A DNA stretch of 64,000 nucleotides from Marivita sp. XM-24bin2 (GTDB lineage: Bacteria > Pseudomonadota > Alphaproteobacteria > Rhodobacterales > Rhodobacteraceae): contig QCWH01000007.1 in assembly GCA_003149565.1 (NCBI GenBank), positions 1 through 64,000 on the forward strand. Direction: 5' to 3'. The position numbers and the translations under genes were made by a program. Shown here piece by piece: positions 17,126 to 26,902 of the stretch (position 1 is the stretch's first letter; every line of letters begins with the position of its first letter). The notes under the pieces were generated by a model. It saw only the letters and a program-made list of their open reading frames with translations, was not told the DNA's origin and did not search any database.

Positions 17126-17143
17126 TTGTAGCGATTGCTACAA
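17126..17143. promoter_or_regulatory. 18-base dyad, candidate RpiR operator
   Basis: TTGTAGC-GATT-GCTACAA is a perfect 7-base inverted repeat in the divergent region between the amidohydrolase operon and the rpiR gene, ending 13 bases before the regulator's ATG. An additional GTAGCA/TGCTAC pair overlaps it (17120-17141). This is a natural site for autoregulation and control of the TRAP operon by the SIS-domain regulator. Confidence 0.6.
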
Positions 17144-17156
17144 AAGGCGTCAGGCG

Positions 17157-18023
17157 ATGGCGAAACATCTTTCGGTCAAGGACAGGCTGCACGAACATGC
17201 CGGTGCTCTGACGCCAGCAGAGCGGCAATTGTCGAGCGTCCTGATGCGCGACTATCCGGTGGGTGGGCTGCAATCCATCACCCGCATTGCTGAAGCGGCG
17301 GGTGTTTCGACACCCACGGTCATCCGGCTGGCGCGCAAGCTGGGCTTCGACGGGTTCCCGGAGCTGCAGGCCGCGATGCGCGACGAGGCGTCGGAACAGT
17401 TCAAGACGCCCATTCGCAAGCGTGAAGGATGGGGGGATACCAAACCGGCATCAGCGGCGTTCACGGCTTTTGCGGAAGCGGTGTTCGACAACCTGAGCCG
17501 GACCATCGACCGGCTGGAGCCTGGCACGCTGGACGCCATCGCAGGGGTTCTGGCAGACCGACAAAGGCCGGTTTACCTATCGGGCGGGCGGATCACGCGA
17601 TCCAACGCGGATTACTTCTACAACCACCTTCAGATCGTCCGCCCAGGCGTGACATTGCTGGGGGCTTCTCCCAACGTCTGGCCGCAATATATTCTGGACA
17701 TGGACCGCGCGTCGGTTCTGATCCTGTTCGACATTCGGCGCTATGAGCGGGACCTGGAGCGCCTGGCCGAGTTGGCGAAAGAGCGGGGAGCGGAAATTAT
17801 CCTGTTCACCGATCAATGGGGATCACCGATCTCGCGTCTTGCCGATCACGTGGTGAATGCGATGATCGAGGTGCCATCGAGTTGGGATTCGACGCTGGCG
17901 ATCAACCTGATCATCGAAGCTTTGATAGCGGAGGTTCAGACCCGCGTGTCTGATAGCGCGCGGGAGCGGATCGAGGCGCTGGAGGACATGTTCCGGTCAA
18001 CGCGGATTTTCCGGAAGCCTTAG
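17157..18023 (+). CDS. MurR/RpiR-family transcriptional regulator
   Basis: A 288-residue regulator. Residues 1-80 form the HTH_6 domain (ALTPAERQLSSVLMRDYP, GVSTPTVIRLARKLGFDGFPELQ); residues about 130-270 form a SIS domain (RPVYLSGGRITRSNADYF, SVLILFDIRRYERDLERLAELAKERGAEIILFTDQW), which usually binds a phosphosugar or other small effector. It is divergent from the TRAP/gamma-glutamyl operon and its stop overlaps the convergent EamA gene by four bases. Confidence 0.92.
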   Translation: MAKHLSVKDRLHEHAGALTPAERQLSSVLMRDYPVGGLQSITRIAEAAGVSTPTVIRLARKLGFDGFPELQAAMRDEASEQFKTPIRKREGWGDTKPASAAFTAFAEAVFDNLSRTIDRLEPGTLDAIAGVLADRQRPVYLSGGRITRSNADYFYNHLQIVRPGVTLLGASPNVWPQYILDMDRASVLILFDIRRYERDLERLAELAKERGAEIILFTDQWGSPISRLADHVVNAMIEVPSSWDSTLAINLIIEALIAEVQTRVSDSARERIEALEDMFRSTRIFRKP

Positions 18024-18847
18024 CTGAGCGCGAGGATCATCACGCCAAGGGCGACGACAAAAGCGGCGATCAGGCGACGGTTGGCGGGGCCTTCACGAAG
18101 CCAGATGACTCCGATCAGTGCTGCGAATATAACTGACGTTTCCCGCACCGCTGAGACAATCCCAATGGGGGCGAGGGTTTTGGCGAACAAAGCCAGTCCA
18201 TAAGCGAGGCCGGAGATGAGACCGCCTGTAAGGCCGAGGACCAAGGAGCGCTGGCCGATTTTGCGGGCGCGGTTGAAACGTGTGGCAATAACGAACACGG
18301 CCACGAAAATCTCGGCAGCGAACAGCCAGACGACATAGCCGATGGGCGCGCCCGACACCCGGATGCCGATGCCATCGACAACGGAATAGGCCGCGATAAC
18401 TGCCGAGGTGACAAGGGCCGCCGCGATTCCCCGTTTGTCGGCGTGCCGGATAGCGGCCAGCACCATGATCCCGGCAGACACGGTGAGGATGCCGATCCAC
18501 GCCCAAAGCGACAGGGACTCGTCTGCCCAGACCATCGCACCCAAGGCGACCATCACCGGGGCGGTACCCCGCGCGATTGGGTAGATCAGCGACAGGTCGC
18601 CAAAGCGGTACGCGATATTGAGGCCATAGTAATAGGCCCAGTGGATCACCGTGGAAGCGATGATGAAGGGAAACGCCTCGGCTGCCGGAATGGGGACAAA
18701 GGGCAAGAGGGCGAGAGCGGGCAGGCAATGGCCTGTCGCCACCAGTCCCAGCGTGATCGCGCGGTCGCCCGAGGTCTTGACCAGCGCGTTCCAAAGCGCG
18801 TGGAGCAGCGCAGCCAGCAGCACGATGAGAAGGACAGTGGTGCTCAC
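18020..18847 (-). CDS. EamA/DMT-family transporter
   Basis: A 275-residue inner-membrane protein with ten hydrophobic segments and two EamA halves (LLHALWNALVKTSGD at the start, DLSLIYPIARGTAPV, and in the second half AFAAL/VSAVRETSVIFAALIGVIWLREG). Start is GTG 18847, coupled to the pbfA stop (GTGA). As last gene of the phosphonate operon it may move a phosphonate or a product such as an amino acid; most studied DMT members are exporters, so the direction is open. Confidence 0.85.
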   Translation of the reverse strand: MSTTVLLIVLLAALLHALWNALVKTSGDRAITLGLVATGHCLPALALLPFVPIPAAEAFPFIIASTVIHWAYYYGLNIAYRFGDLSLIYPIARGTAPVMVALGAMVWADESLSLWAWIGILTVSAGIMVLAAIRHADKRGIAAALVTSAVIAAYSVVDGIGIRVSGAPIGYVVWLFAAEIFVAVFVIATRFNRARKIGQRSLVLGLTGGLISGLAYGLALFAKTLAPIGIVSAVRETSVIFAALIGVIWLREGPANRRLIAAFVVALGVMILALS

Positions 18848-20196
18848 CCGGTGGTCCGGATCGCGCCGATGACGATGTTTAGGGCTGTGTCCAGATCGGC
18901 TTCGGAGATCACCAGCGGTGGCGATAAGGTCAGTACATTACCCGCGCTGATCTTGAAGCTGAGACCCTTGTCGAGGCAGGCATAGTAAATGCGTTCTGCG
19001 CGGTCGGGGTCAGGGGTGCGGCTGTCGCGGTCGGATACGATCTCGACACCGAACATGAGACCTCGTCCGCGAATGTCTCCGACATTTGGATGATCGTGCA
19101 GCGCATCTTTCAGGCGGTCCTGTGCATCGGCACCAAGAATGGCGGAGCGGTCAACCAGACCTTCGTCTTCGATGATGTCGAGCGTGGTCAGCGCAGCCCG
19201 GGCGGTGACGGGGTTTTTCTCGTGCGTGTAGTGGCCGATGGCGAAGTCGCCCGCGACGTTCAGATCGTCCCGCGCGATGATCCCGGCGATGGGGAGCATG
19301 CCGCCACCAAGCGCCTTGCCGAGAACCACGATGTCCGGTTCGATCCCGTCGTGGTCGAAGGCGAACATCTTCCCGGTCTTGCCGAGCCCTGTGGGGATCT
19401 CGTCCATGATCAGCAGCGCGCCGTGTTTGCGGCACGCGGCCTGAACGGCTTGCCAATAGCCCGGCGGGGGGACGACCGGAACGGCGCGCATCGGTTCGGC
19501 GATGACGGCGGCCACGTCTTCTTCGCGGGCCAATGCGAATTCGACCATCTTGGCGCAGGCGAGGGCGCAGGTTTCCGGGCCAGGGTGTCCGTAGGCGCAG
19601 TGGTAGCAGTGGAAGGGTGCGACGTGTTCCGCACCCGGCAGGAGCGGACCGGCGATGTGGCTGCGGAAGGTGGCTTCACCCCCAACGCTGGACGCGCCAA
19701 ACCCTGCGCCGTGGAACGCGTCCCAGAAGCTAATCGTCTTGAAGCGACCTGTGGCGGCGCGGGCAAGGCGCAGGGCGACTTCGACAGCGTCAGACCCGCC
19801 GGTGGTGAAGAGAACGCGGCTAAGGTCGCCGGGCGCGATTTGGCACAGCCGCTCGGCCAATGTGACGGAGACGTCATTTGTGAACCGTCGGGGAGAGAAC
19901 GGTAGCGCGTCGATCTGGTCTTTCACGGCCTGTACAAGGCGCGGGTGGCCATAGCCGATGTGGTGCACCGAGTTGCCGTGAAAATCCATGAATCGGCGAC
20001 CGCTGGTGTCCTCGATCCAGATGCCTTCGGCCTTGGCGATGGTCGACAGGCACGGGGACGACAGCGACTGATGCAGAAAGGCGTTGGCATCCCGTGCGAG
20101 CAGATCGCGGGTTGCGTTGTGCGTTTCGCGCGAAGCCCATTCGGCCCGCGCGGCGCTGGTGTTGGCCTCGCCCTCGGTGTGCCGTGTTACGGCCAC
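18844..20196 (-). CDS. pbfA: PbfA-like (R)-1-hydroxy-2-aminoethylphosphonate ammonia-lyase
   Basis: A 450-residue PLP enzyme of class III aminotransferase fold: [68 protein letters not shown] lysine in [10 protein letters not shown] and [15 protein letters not shown]. Within phnWAY operons this type is PbfA, which eliminates ammonia from (R)-1-hydroxy-2-aminoethylphosphonate to give phosphonoacetaldehyde, widening the operon beyond 2-AEP. An aminotransferase role cannot be excluded by eye. The start is GTG 20196, overlapping the phnY stop; the frame is open further upstream only inside phnY. Confidence 0.78.
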   Translation of the reverse strand: MAVTRHTEGEANTSAARAEWASRETHNATRDLLARDANAFLHQSLSSPCLSTIAKAEGIWIEDTSGRRFMDFHGNSVHHIGYGHPRLVQAVKDQIDALPFSPRRFTNDVSVTLAERLCQIAPGDLSRVLFTTGGSDAVEVALRLARAATGRFKTISFWDAFHGAGFGASSVGGEATFRSHIAGPLLPGAEHVAPFHCYHCAYGHPGPETCALACAKMVEFALAREEDVAAVIAEPMRAVPVVPPPGYWQAVQAACRKHGALLIMDEIPTGLGKTGKMFAFDHDGIEPDIVVLGKALGGGMLPIAGIIARDDLNVAGDFAIGHYTHEKNPVTARAALTTLDIIEDEGLVDRSAILGADAQDRLKDALHDHPNVGDIRGRGLMFGVEIVSDRDSRTPDPDRAERIYYACLDKGLSFKISAGNVLTLSPPLVISEADLDTALNIVIGAIRTTG

Positions 20197-21626
20197 GGCA
20201 GGGAGTATGTCTTGACGTTGGTGAAGAACTTCATCGCTTCGATGACGCCTTCCTTTACGCCGTTGCCGCTGTCCTTGATACCGCCGAAGGGGGACATTTC
20301 GATCCGGTAGCCCGGCTGTTCCCAGATGTTGCAGGTGCCGACGTTGAGCCCGTTGATATAGGCAATCGCACGGTTCAGGTCGTTCGTGCAAACACCCGAG
20401 GACAGGCCGAAATCGGTGCTGTTGGAAATGCGCATGACCTCTGCGTCGTTGTCGGGCACACGAACGATGGGGATGATCGGACCGAAGGTTTCCTCCATCA
20501 CCAGTTCGCTGTCATGGGGCACGTGATCGACCACGATGGGCGGCAGCAGTGCGCCTTTGCGGCCGGGATCATAGAGCACTTTGGCACCTTGGTCGGCGGC
20601 CATGTAAACGCGCTTTTCGAACAGTTCGGCGGCTTGAGCGTGGATCACGCAGCCCAGTTCGGTTGCCGGGTCCTGCGGATCGCCGAATTTGATCTTTTTG
20701 GCTTTCTCGACCACCAGCGGTACGAATCTGTCCGCAACGCTTTCCTGCACGAGGATGCGTTTGATCGCGGTGCAGCGCTGGCCTGAGTTGCCGGTGGCAC
20801 CCGCGACGGCGATGGTCGCGGCCTTGTCGAGATCGGCATCGCTCAGGTCATTGCAGACGATCAGAGGATCATTGCCGCCGAGTTCCAGCGCGGTCCGTTT
20901 GTAGCCCGCTTTGGAGGCGATGAGTTTGCCGACAGGAACGCCGCCGGTGAAGGTGATGATGTCGATATTCGGGTTCGTCACCATCTCGTCGCCGATATCG
21001 GCGGGCATGCCGGTGACGACCTGGAACATTTCGGGCGGCAGGCCTGCTTCGTACAGGATATCCGCCAAGGTCAGCGCCGTAAGTGGAGTCAGTTCCGTGG
21101 GCTTGCACACCATGCAGTTGTTGGTCGCAATCGAGGGGGCGATCTTGTGGCTGACCATGTTCAGCGGGTGATTGAACGGGGTGATCGCGCTGATGGCGCG
21201 GACGGGTTCGCGCATCGTGAAGATCTTGCGCGCCTTTCCGTTATGGGTGAGGTCACACGAGAAAATCTCGCCATCGTCCTTGAGGGCCTCGGCGGCGGCG
21301 AATTGATAGACGTCCTGCGCGCGCTTGGTCTCGTAGATCGAGTGCTGGTGGCAGATGCCCAGTTCCAGCGTCAGCCATTTGGCAAGATAGTCGCGACGTT
21401 CACCAATCAGTTGTCCTGCGCGTTGCAGGATTTGGCTGCGTTCGTAACGGGTGAGCTTCGGTGTATAGTTCGCGGCAATCTCGAACGCGCGGCAGGCGTG
21501 TTCGGCGGTGCCCATCGGGACGGTGCCGATCACCTCGTCGGTGTAGGGGTAACGCACCTCAAGCCGCGCATCGGTGTCGACCTTTTCCCCACCGATGCGC
21601 ATCTGTTCGTGACGGATTTCGGTCAT
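20187..21626 (-). CDS. phnY: Phosphonoacetaldehyde dehydrogenase
   Basis: Oxidises phosphonoacetaldehyde to phosphonoacetate with NAD+. The 479-residue ALDH-superfamily protein has [16 protein letters not shown] in the cofactor domain, [12 protein letters not shown], catalytic Glu in ALELGGNDP, catalytic Cys in [12 protein letters not shown] and [12 protein letters not shown]. Assignment to PhnY rather than a general ALDH comes from position between phnA (4-base overlap) and pbfA in a phnWAY operon. Confidence 0.92.
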   Translation of the reverse strand: MTEIRHEQMRIGGEKVDTDARLEVRYPYTDEVIGTVPMGTAEHACRAFEIAANYTPKLTRYERSQILQRAGQLIGERRDYLAKWLTLELGICHQHSIYETKRAQDVYQFAAAEALKDDGEIFSCDLTHNGKARKIFTMREPVRAISAITPFNHPLNMVSHKIAPSIATNNCMVCKPTELTPLTALTLADILYEAGLPPEMFQVVTGMPADIGDEMVTNPNIDIITFTGGVPVGKLIASKAGYKRTALELGGNDPLIVCNDLSDADLDKAATIAVAGATGNSGQRCTAIKRILVQESVADRFVPLVVEKAKKIKFGDPQDPATELGCVIHAQAAELFEKRVYMAADQGAKVLYDPGRKGALLPPIVVDHVPHDSELVMEETFGPIIPIVRVPDNDAEVMRISNSTDFGLSSGVCTNDLNRAIAYINGLNVGTCNIWEQPGYRIEMSPFGGIKDSGNGVKEGVIEAMKFFTNVKTYSLPWP

Positions 21627-22882
21627 GCGGGCACCTCTTCCAGCGCGGCGGCGGTTGTGGCGTAGAAGAACGCATCGAAGTTGCGCAGCGTCGGCGCATT
21701 GGGCAGGTCGATCACGCGGTTCACGATGAACGGCACTTCCTGTTCGGTCAGCCCGCCATGGCTGCGCAGCGGTTCCTTAAGCGCGGCAAGGTCGTGGCGG
21801 TGGGCAGAAGTACCGATGGTCATGTTCTCGGTTGAGATCATGACGATGTCGCCGATGCGATCTGCAGGGAGTTCGTATTTCTCGACAGCGGTGGCCTTGT
21901 CCACAACTTCGAGCATTTCCGGCAAAGAGCGCAGGCGGGCGATGATGTCGGCCTGATCTGCGCCCGAAGGCAGGTAGGCGGTGGCGAACGACCCCAGCGC
22001 GCCATGGTGCACCACATACGGGTCTGTGATCGGCAGGATCACTCGAGCGGCAGCCTCGCCCAGCCACTCGTCAAGCACATCCTGAACGTAGATCACGGCC
22101 GGATCACCATTGGCGTCATGTTTGGGCTTCATGCCGTGATCGGCGGTGACGACGATGGCCGCGCCCATGGCGTCAAGCTCTGTCAGGTAGCGGTCGAACA
22201 TCGCGTAGAAGTCTTTGGCGCCCTGTTCATCAGGGGCGAACTTGTGCTGGATGTAATCGGTGGTGGAGAGGTACATCACGTCCGGTTTCCACTCTTTCAG
22301 CAGCTTTACGCCGGCGGCAAAAACGAATTCCGACAGGTCGGCAGAGTAGACCTCGGGCACCGGCATGCCCAGCCAGTCGGACGCCTTGTCGACGCCGTGC
22401 TCTGCTTTGGTCGTGTCGCCGGAACGCTCGGACGAAAACGCAATGGCGCGGTCTTCGTCGAACTTCAGGCCAGCCCCCAGCAACGCACGCAGCTTGTCCT
22501 TGGCGGTGACAACGGCGACCCGCGCACCGGCGTCGTAGAACTTGGAGAACACGGTGGGCGCGCGCAGGAAGCGGACGTCGTTCATCATGACTTCCTGACC
22601 GGTCTCCGGCTCGTAAAGGAAGTTGCCACAAATGCCGTGCACCGCAGGAGGACGGCCTGTGGCGATGCTCATGTTGTTGGGGTTGGTGAAGGAGGGGATC
22701 ACCGAATGAGCCAGCCGGTCTGTGCCGGTTTCGCGGATGCGTTTGAGCGTCGGCATCAGCCCTTCGGCGATGGCCACTTCAAGGTATTCGGGTTCGCAGC
22801 CATCCAGACAGATCGCAATCGCGCAGGTCTTGGGCGCGGGGTAGGTGCGGTCATTGGCGACCACGGGGTTCTTAATCGGCAT
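21623..22882 (-). CDS. phnA: Phosphonoacetate hydrolase
   Basis: Cleaves the C-P bond of phosphonoacetate to acetate and phosphate. The 419-residue alkaline-phosphatase-superfamily protein shows the metal Asp in CLDGCEP, the Thr nucleophile region [16 protein letters not shown], the [11 protein letters not shown] metal site, [12 protein letters not shown] and a late His ([12 protein letters not shown]). No signal peptide, so cytoplasmic. Lies between phnW (10-base gap) and phnY (overlap). Confidence 0.93.
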   Translation of the reverse strand: MPIKNPVVANDRTYPAPKTCAIAICLDGCEPEYLEVAIAEGLMPTLKRIRETGTDRLAHSVIPSFTNPNNMSIATGRPPAVHGICGNFLYEPETGQEVMMNDVRFLRAPTVFSKFYDAGARVAVVTAKDKLRALLGAGLKFDEDRAIAFSSERSGDTTKAEHGVDKASDWLGMPVPEVYSADLSEFVFAAGVKLLKEWKPDVMYLSTTDYIQHKFAPDEQGAKDFYAMFDRYLTELDAMGAAIVVTADHGMKPKHDANGDPAVIYVQDVLDEWLGEAAARVILPITDPYVVHHGALGSFATAYLPSGADQADIIARLRSLPEMLEVVDKATAVEKYELPADRIGDIVMISTENMTIGTSAHRHDLAALKEPLRSHGGLTEQEVPFIVNRVIDLPNAPTLRNFDAFFYATTAAALEEVPA

Positions 22883-22892
22883 ATCTCTTCCT

Positions 22893-24074
22893 TCAGGCGG
22901 CGAGTTTCTTGCGTTCTTCCAATGCGGCGGCGGGCGGAGCAGCGCTGCTTACGTTCATGTCGGTCAGGGCGTCGCGGGCGGCGTCCACCACGCGGCGCAT
23001 CACGTGTTCGTCCATCTGCCCGATCACCCCGATGCGGAAGCTGTCTACGACGGTCAGCTTGCCGGGGTAAATGATGAAGCCGCGTTGCTTCATGGCGTCA
23101 TAAAAGCCCTGAAAGGTAAAGTTCGGATCGGCGGGGCAGAAGAAGGTCACGATAATCGGGCTGAGCCAGCGGTCAGCGAGCAGGGTTTCAAAACCCATAT
23201 CGCGCATGCCCTGCACCATCACATCGCGGTTGCGGGTATAGCGTGCGCCACGGGCGGGCACACCGCCCTCGGCCTCGTGCAGATCGAGCGCCTTGAGGAA
23301 GGCGGCAACCACATGGGTCGGGGGCGTAAAGCGCCACTGGCCGGTTTTCTCCATCGTCGCCCATTGCGCGTGTACGTCGAGCGACAGGGAGTGGGAGTTG
23401 CCTTTGGAGGCCTCGATCTCGTCCTTGCGAGCGATGACAAAGCCAAAACCCGGGACACCTTCGATACATTTGTTGGCCGACGACACAAAGGCGGCGCAGT
23501 TGAGTTTGACCGGGTCAAGCGGCAGGGCGCCAAACGCCGACATGCTGTCGATCAGGAGTTTGCGCCCGGCAGCTTTGGTTGCCTCGGCAATCTCTTCGAC
23601 CGGGTTTTGAATACCGCTTGAGGTTTCGCAATGGATCGCCAGCACATGGGTGATGGCGGGGTCATTGGCGAGGATGGACGCGACTTCATCGCCACGCGGG
23701 GGCAGGTAATCGCCCTTGTCGAGCAGATGGTAGGCGCGGCCAAGGTAGTCGAGCGTTTGTGCTGCGCGCAGACCGTAGGCACCATTAGCCAGAACCAAAA
23801 CTTTACCATCCCGGGGCACGAAACTGCCCAGCATCGCTTCAACGCAATAGCTGCCGGAGCCCTGGATGGGCACGCAGTCATAGGCGTCCTTGCCTTCGCC
23901 GACCAGGGCCAGCAGGCGGGATCGCAAGGAACGGGTCATCGCCCGAAAGTCGTCGTCCCAACTGCCCCAGTCTTTGAGCATAGCCTGCTTCACGGAATAA
24001 GCCGTGGTCAGCGGGCCGGGGGTCAGAAGATAGGGCTCCCCAAGTTCCGGGGCAGGCAGCGGAGTAGCAGACAT
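22893..24074 (-). CDS. phnW: 2-aminoethylphosphonate-pyruvate transaminase
   Basis: Transfers the amino group of 2-AEP to pyruvate, making phosphonoacetaldehyde and alanine. The 393-residue class V aminotransferase has LLTPGPLTT at the start, [26 protein letters not shown] and the PLP lysine in [15 protein letters not shown], a PhnW signature. I set the start at ATG 24074 (GGGAAC upstream); the extension to 24125 is not PhnW-like. First gene of the operon phnW-phnA-phnY-pbfA-EamA, behind the LysR-type box at 24153. Confidence 0.94.
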   Translation of the reverse strand: MSATPLPAPELGEPYLLTPGPLTTAYSVKQAMLKDWGSWDDDFRAMTRSLRSRLLALVGEGKDAYDCVPIQGSGSYCVEAMLGSFVPRDGKVLVLANGAYGLRAAQTLDYLGRAYHLLDKGDYLPPRGDEVASILANDPAITHVLAIHCETSSGIQNPVEEIAEATKAAGRKLLIDSMSAFGALPLDPVKLNCAAFVSSANKCIEGVPGFGFVIARKDEIEASKGNSHSLSLDVHAQWATMEKTGQWRFTPPTHVVAAFLKALDLHEAEGGVPARGARYTRNRDVMVQGMRDMGFETLLADRWLSPIIVTFFCPADPNFTFQGFYDAMKQRGFIIYPGKLTVVDSFRIGVIGQMDEHVMRRVVDAARDALTDMNVSSAAPPAAALEERKKLAA

Positions 24075-24152
24075 GGCGCGTTCCCAAAGCTGGTGTGGTT
24101 TTGGATATGCGGTGCAATCTGGCATATGTAAAATCTTTGTTCTCTATTATTT

Positions 24153-24169
24153 TATAGGCCTAACCTATA
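24153..24169. promoter_or_regulatory. LysR-type operator (copy 1), phnW/lysR intergenic
   Basis: TATAGG-CCTAA-CCTATA is a 6-base inverted repeat that contains a canonical T-N11-A LTTR box (TAGG-N5-CCTA, T24155 to A24167). It lies 79 bases upstream of phnW and 26 bases upstream of lysR. The same TAGG-N5-CCTA core recurs at 25082-25096 before the ester hydrolase gene. Confidence 0.7.
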
Positions 24170-24194
24170 TAAGATCGCTGCGAATGGAGGTCCT

Positions 24195-25064
24195 ATGCGG
24201 TATAGTCAGTTACGTGCGTTTCATCACGTCGCCCTGCATGGCGGCTTTTCCCGGGCGGCGCGCGCATTGAACATCTCGCAACCATCTGTCTCGGACCAAG
24301 TGCGTCAACTTGAGCAACGCCATGATGTGCTTTTGTTCACACGCGAAGCGCGGCAAGTGAAAATGACGGATGCCGGTGAGGCACTCTTTCGATTGACCAG
24401 CGAGATGTTCGAGGTTGAGGAGCGCATCAGCGCATTGTTTGATGAAAACCGGGCGGCCTTGTCCGGCCATCTGCGTATTATGGCAGATTCTGCGATGCAT
24501 ATCACAGATGCGGTGCGACGCTTTCGCGAAACCAGCCCAAACGTCTTTGTGACCATTCGCACCGGTAATACAGAAGACCTGCTGCGACGCCTCAGAAATT
24601 ACGAGGCTGAGATTGGGGTCGTGGGTAACGCGATTTCTGCGCCGGATCTCGACAGTGTGGATTTGGGACGAACCCCAATCCTCGCATTGGTGGCCAAAGA
24701 TCACTTGCCAAAAGAGACGCGCAGTCTGCGTTTCCGGGATCTTTCCTCCGTCCCGCTGATCTACCGGGAGATTGGATCGCGCACGCGTGCTTTGGTCGAA
24801 GAACAGGCTGACCGTTTGGGTCTGTCATTGGTTCCGTCAATTGAAGTCGAAGGACGAGAGGCGATGCGCGAGGTGGTCGCTTCTGGCGCAGGCATTGGCT
24901 TTATCAGCGAGGCGGAGTTTGGACATGACCGGCGGCTTAGGGCCATTCCATTTGAAGACGTCGATCTTGGCATGTCTGAGTCTCTTGTGACGCTTTCCGC
25001 GCGGAGGGATGTGCCTTTGATCCGCGGTTTCTTGAAAGCGGTGCAAAAGACTTTGGCTGTATGA
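24195..25064 (+). CDS. LysR-family regulator of the phosphonate genes
   Basis: A 289-residue LTTR with HTH residues 1-60 (RYSQLRAFHHVALHGGFSRAARALNISQPSVSDQVRQLE) and an effector domain ending at the C-terminus. It is divergent from phnW and followed directly by the ester-hydrolase/ABC operon, with a matching dyad on each side of the gene. In Sinorhizobium a LysR gene is likewise next to phnWAY, so a role as activator responding to 2-AEP or a derivative is reasonable (inference). Confidence 0.9.
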   Translation: MRYSQLRAFHHVALHGGFSRAARALNISQPSVSDQVRQLEQRHDVLLFTREARQVKMTDAGEALFRLTSEMFEVEERISALFDENRAALSGHLRIMADSAMHITDAVRRFRETSPNVFVTIRTGNTEDLLRRLRNYEAEIGVVGNAISAPDLDSVDLGRTPILALVAKDHLPKETRSLRFRDLSSVPLIYREIGSRTRALVEEQADRLGLSLVPSIEVEGREAMREVVASGAGIGFISEAEFGHDRRLRAIPFEDVDLGMSESLVTLSARRDVPLIRGFLKAVQKTLAV

Positions 25065-25081
25065 GCTTAAAGCTTGAATGA

Positions 25082-25096
25082 ATAGGTTTTACCTAT
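25082..25096. promoter_or_regulatory. LysR-type operator (copy 2), upstream of the ester hydrolase
   Basis: ATAGG-TTTTA-CCTAT repeats the TAGG-N5-CCTA core of copy 1 with a different spacer, which argues against chance or simple duplication. It lies 17 bases after the lysR stop and 45 bases before the ATG at 25142. Confidence 0.65.
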
Positions 25097-25141
25097 GGAC
25101 ATATATAAATCACTTGTCTTTACATATGAGCCCTGCTTGGC

Positions 25142-26668
25142 ATGATCAAGTCACATCTGGGAATGACCGTGTCACAAGCAAAGCCGAATACCCTGTTCAT
25201 CGTGATTGACCAATTGCGCGCGGATTGCGTTTTTGGTGCGTTGGCGCAGCATCTGAACCTTCCCAATATTCGCGCCTTCGCAGAGGATGCCGTGTCGTTC
25301 CGAAACCACTATTCGGTCACGTCGCCTTGTGGACCTTCCCGCGTGTCTTTGTTGACAGCCCAATATGCGTCAAATCACGGGGCGACGCGCAATGGCACCC
25401 CGTTGAAGCGCGACACGCCAAACCTTGCGACGGTTGCGCGTGACAACGGGTTCGACCCACTGCTGTTTGGATACACAGATACATCGTACGACCCTCGGTT
25501 TTTGCCGGCCGATGATCCGCGACTGTTTTCCTACGAAGAGCTTGCTCCGGGATTTAAAGAGGTGTTGCGCATGCGGCTTGAGGGCGACTCGAGCGCATGG
25601 GAAGCCTATCTTGCTGAGAATGGCTACGATGTGCCGCCTTATCCAGAGATGTACCAACCGGCGGGCGACGCGCCGGACTCGCCCGCACTTTATTCGGCAG
25701 AACACAGCGATACGGCGTTTCTCACTGATCGGACGATTGAGGACCTGAGCCAACGGGAACAAGGTTGGTTCGGGCTGGTCACCTATATCCGGCCACATCC
25801 ACCTTTTGTTGTGCCTGCGCCGTATAATACGATGTACGACGATGCAGCCATGCCGTCCGCGCGTGATGCGCAGGAGCCAGACTGGCATCCCTACGTCGCA
25901 ACGGCTCGCCGGAAAAGCAATGTCGCGTCAACCGTGGTGGGGTTTCCGGATCTTGAGAATTGCGATGCCACGACGCGAATGATCCGAAAACTCTACTTCG
26001 GTTTGGCCACTGAAGTTGATCATCACATTGGACGCATCCTGCAATGGCTCAAGGACACGGATCAATATGATGACACGCTCATCGTTCTGACGGCAGACCA
26101 CGGGGAAATGCTTGGGGACTACGGCCTTTGGGGAAAGATGACCTTCCACGATGCCGCATTCCATGTGCCTTTGATCATCCGTCAGCCGAATGCGTCGGTG
26201 CGTGGGCATATAGTGACCGCGCCAACTGAGTCGATTGATATCACTCCGGCCATTCTTGACTGCCTCGGCCTTAACGCACCGCATTCGATGGACGGCCGGA
26301 GCCTTAAGCCATTCTTGAATGCTGACAACCCGGAGCGGTGGCGCGATGTGTCGGTTTCCGAGCTGGATTTCGGTGACCCCATCCGTCCAACCCTGTGGCA
26401 AACCGAGCATGATTTGTCCGTCGACACGTCGAATTTGGCTGTTCTGCGCCGTGGTCAGATGCGATTCGTGCAATTCGCCGGAGGGCTGCCGCCAATCCTG
26501 ATGGATATTTCAGACGGCACCGAGGATCAGAATTTGGCAAAAAATTCAGCACATTTGCAGACAATGCTTGATTTGATGCAGGATATGCTTTGCCATCGCA
26601 TGGCAAACACCGATGGCACATTTTCGCGAACCCTGATCACCGCAGATGGCGTAAAGGTGGCGTCGTGA
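25142..26668 (+). CDS. Phosphonate monoester hydrolase / sulfatase-family protein
   Basis: A 508-residue alkaline-phosphatase-superfamily enzyme. Metal site DQLRAD near the N-terminus, formylglycine motif C63-G-P-S-R67, then VTYIRPHPPFVVPAPYNTMYDD, and VLTADHGEMLGDYGLWGK. These and the length match the Rhizobium/Burkholderia phosphonate monoester hydrolases (about 514 residues), which cleave phosphonate and phosphate/sulfate esters; arylsulfatase activity is the main alternative. The cysteine must be converted to formylglycine. No signal peptide, so it acts in the cytoplasm. The start may be ATG 25142 or ATG 25163. The link to phn genes (shared dyad) favours phosphonate esters. Confidence 0.8.
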   Translation: MIKSHLGMTVSQAKPNTLFIVIDQLRADCVFGALAQHLNLPNIRAFAEDAVSFRNHYSVTSPCGPSRVSLLTAQYASNHGATRNGTPLKRDTPNLATVARDNGFDPLLFGYTDTSYDPRFLPADDPRLFSYEELAPGFKEVLRMRLEGDSSAWEAYLAENGYDVPPYPEMYQPAGDAPDSPALYSAEHSDTAFLTDRTIEDLSQREQGWFGLVTYIRPHPPFVVPAPYNTMYDDAAMPSARDAQEPDWHPYVATARRKSNVASTVVGFPDLENCDATTRMIRKLYFGLATEVDHHIGRILQWLKDTDQYDDTLIVLTADHGEMLGDYGLWGKMTFHDAAFHVPLIIRQPNASVRGHIVTAPTESIDITPAILDCLGLNAPHSMDGRSLKPFLNADNPERWRDVSVSELDFGDPIRPTLWQTEHDLSVDTSNLAVLRRGQMRFVQFAGGLPPILMDISDGTEDQNLAKNSAHLQTMLDLMQDMLCHRMANTDGTFSRTLITADGVKVAS

Positions 26669-26902
26669 TTTTTTGTGCTGTCACGGACCTGTCACGGTTG
26701 TCAGAGATACAAAACCCGGCTGTTTCGACCGGGTGGACCATGAAAAAGGAGGCGTCACGCCAGAACTTAGGTTTATTCGCGCAACGATCTGCCAACTGAG
26801 TGCGCGAAGTCAGGACCATCCTAAATGACCGGACGTTGAACGGACCGGGAAAAAAGGGGGGGAACAGCCCCCATTCACCACTTGGAACCAACAGGAGATA
26901 AA
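26669..26902 (+). other. Gene-free leader between the hydrolase and the ABC binding-protein gene
   Basis: The 234-base stretch holds two hairpins: ACCCGG/CCGGGT at 26714-26734 (possible weak terminator of the hydrolase gene) and a G-run/C-run stem at 26856-26872 just ahead of the AGGAG site. A lone half-site (TTAGGTTTA) near 26768 lacks its partner, so I do not call a third LysR box. A separate promoter for the binding protein may be here. Confidence 0.4.

Noticed and set aside
26768-26780. Third copy of the LysR box before the ABC binding-protein gene
   Set aside because: Only one half-site (TTAGGTTTA) is present; the CCTA partner is missing at the right distance.
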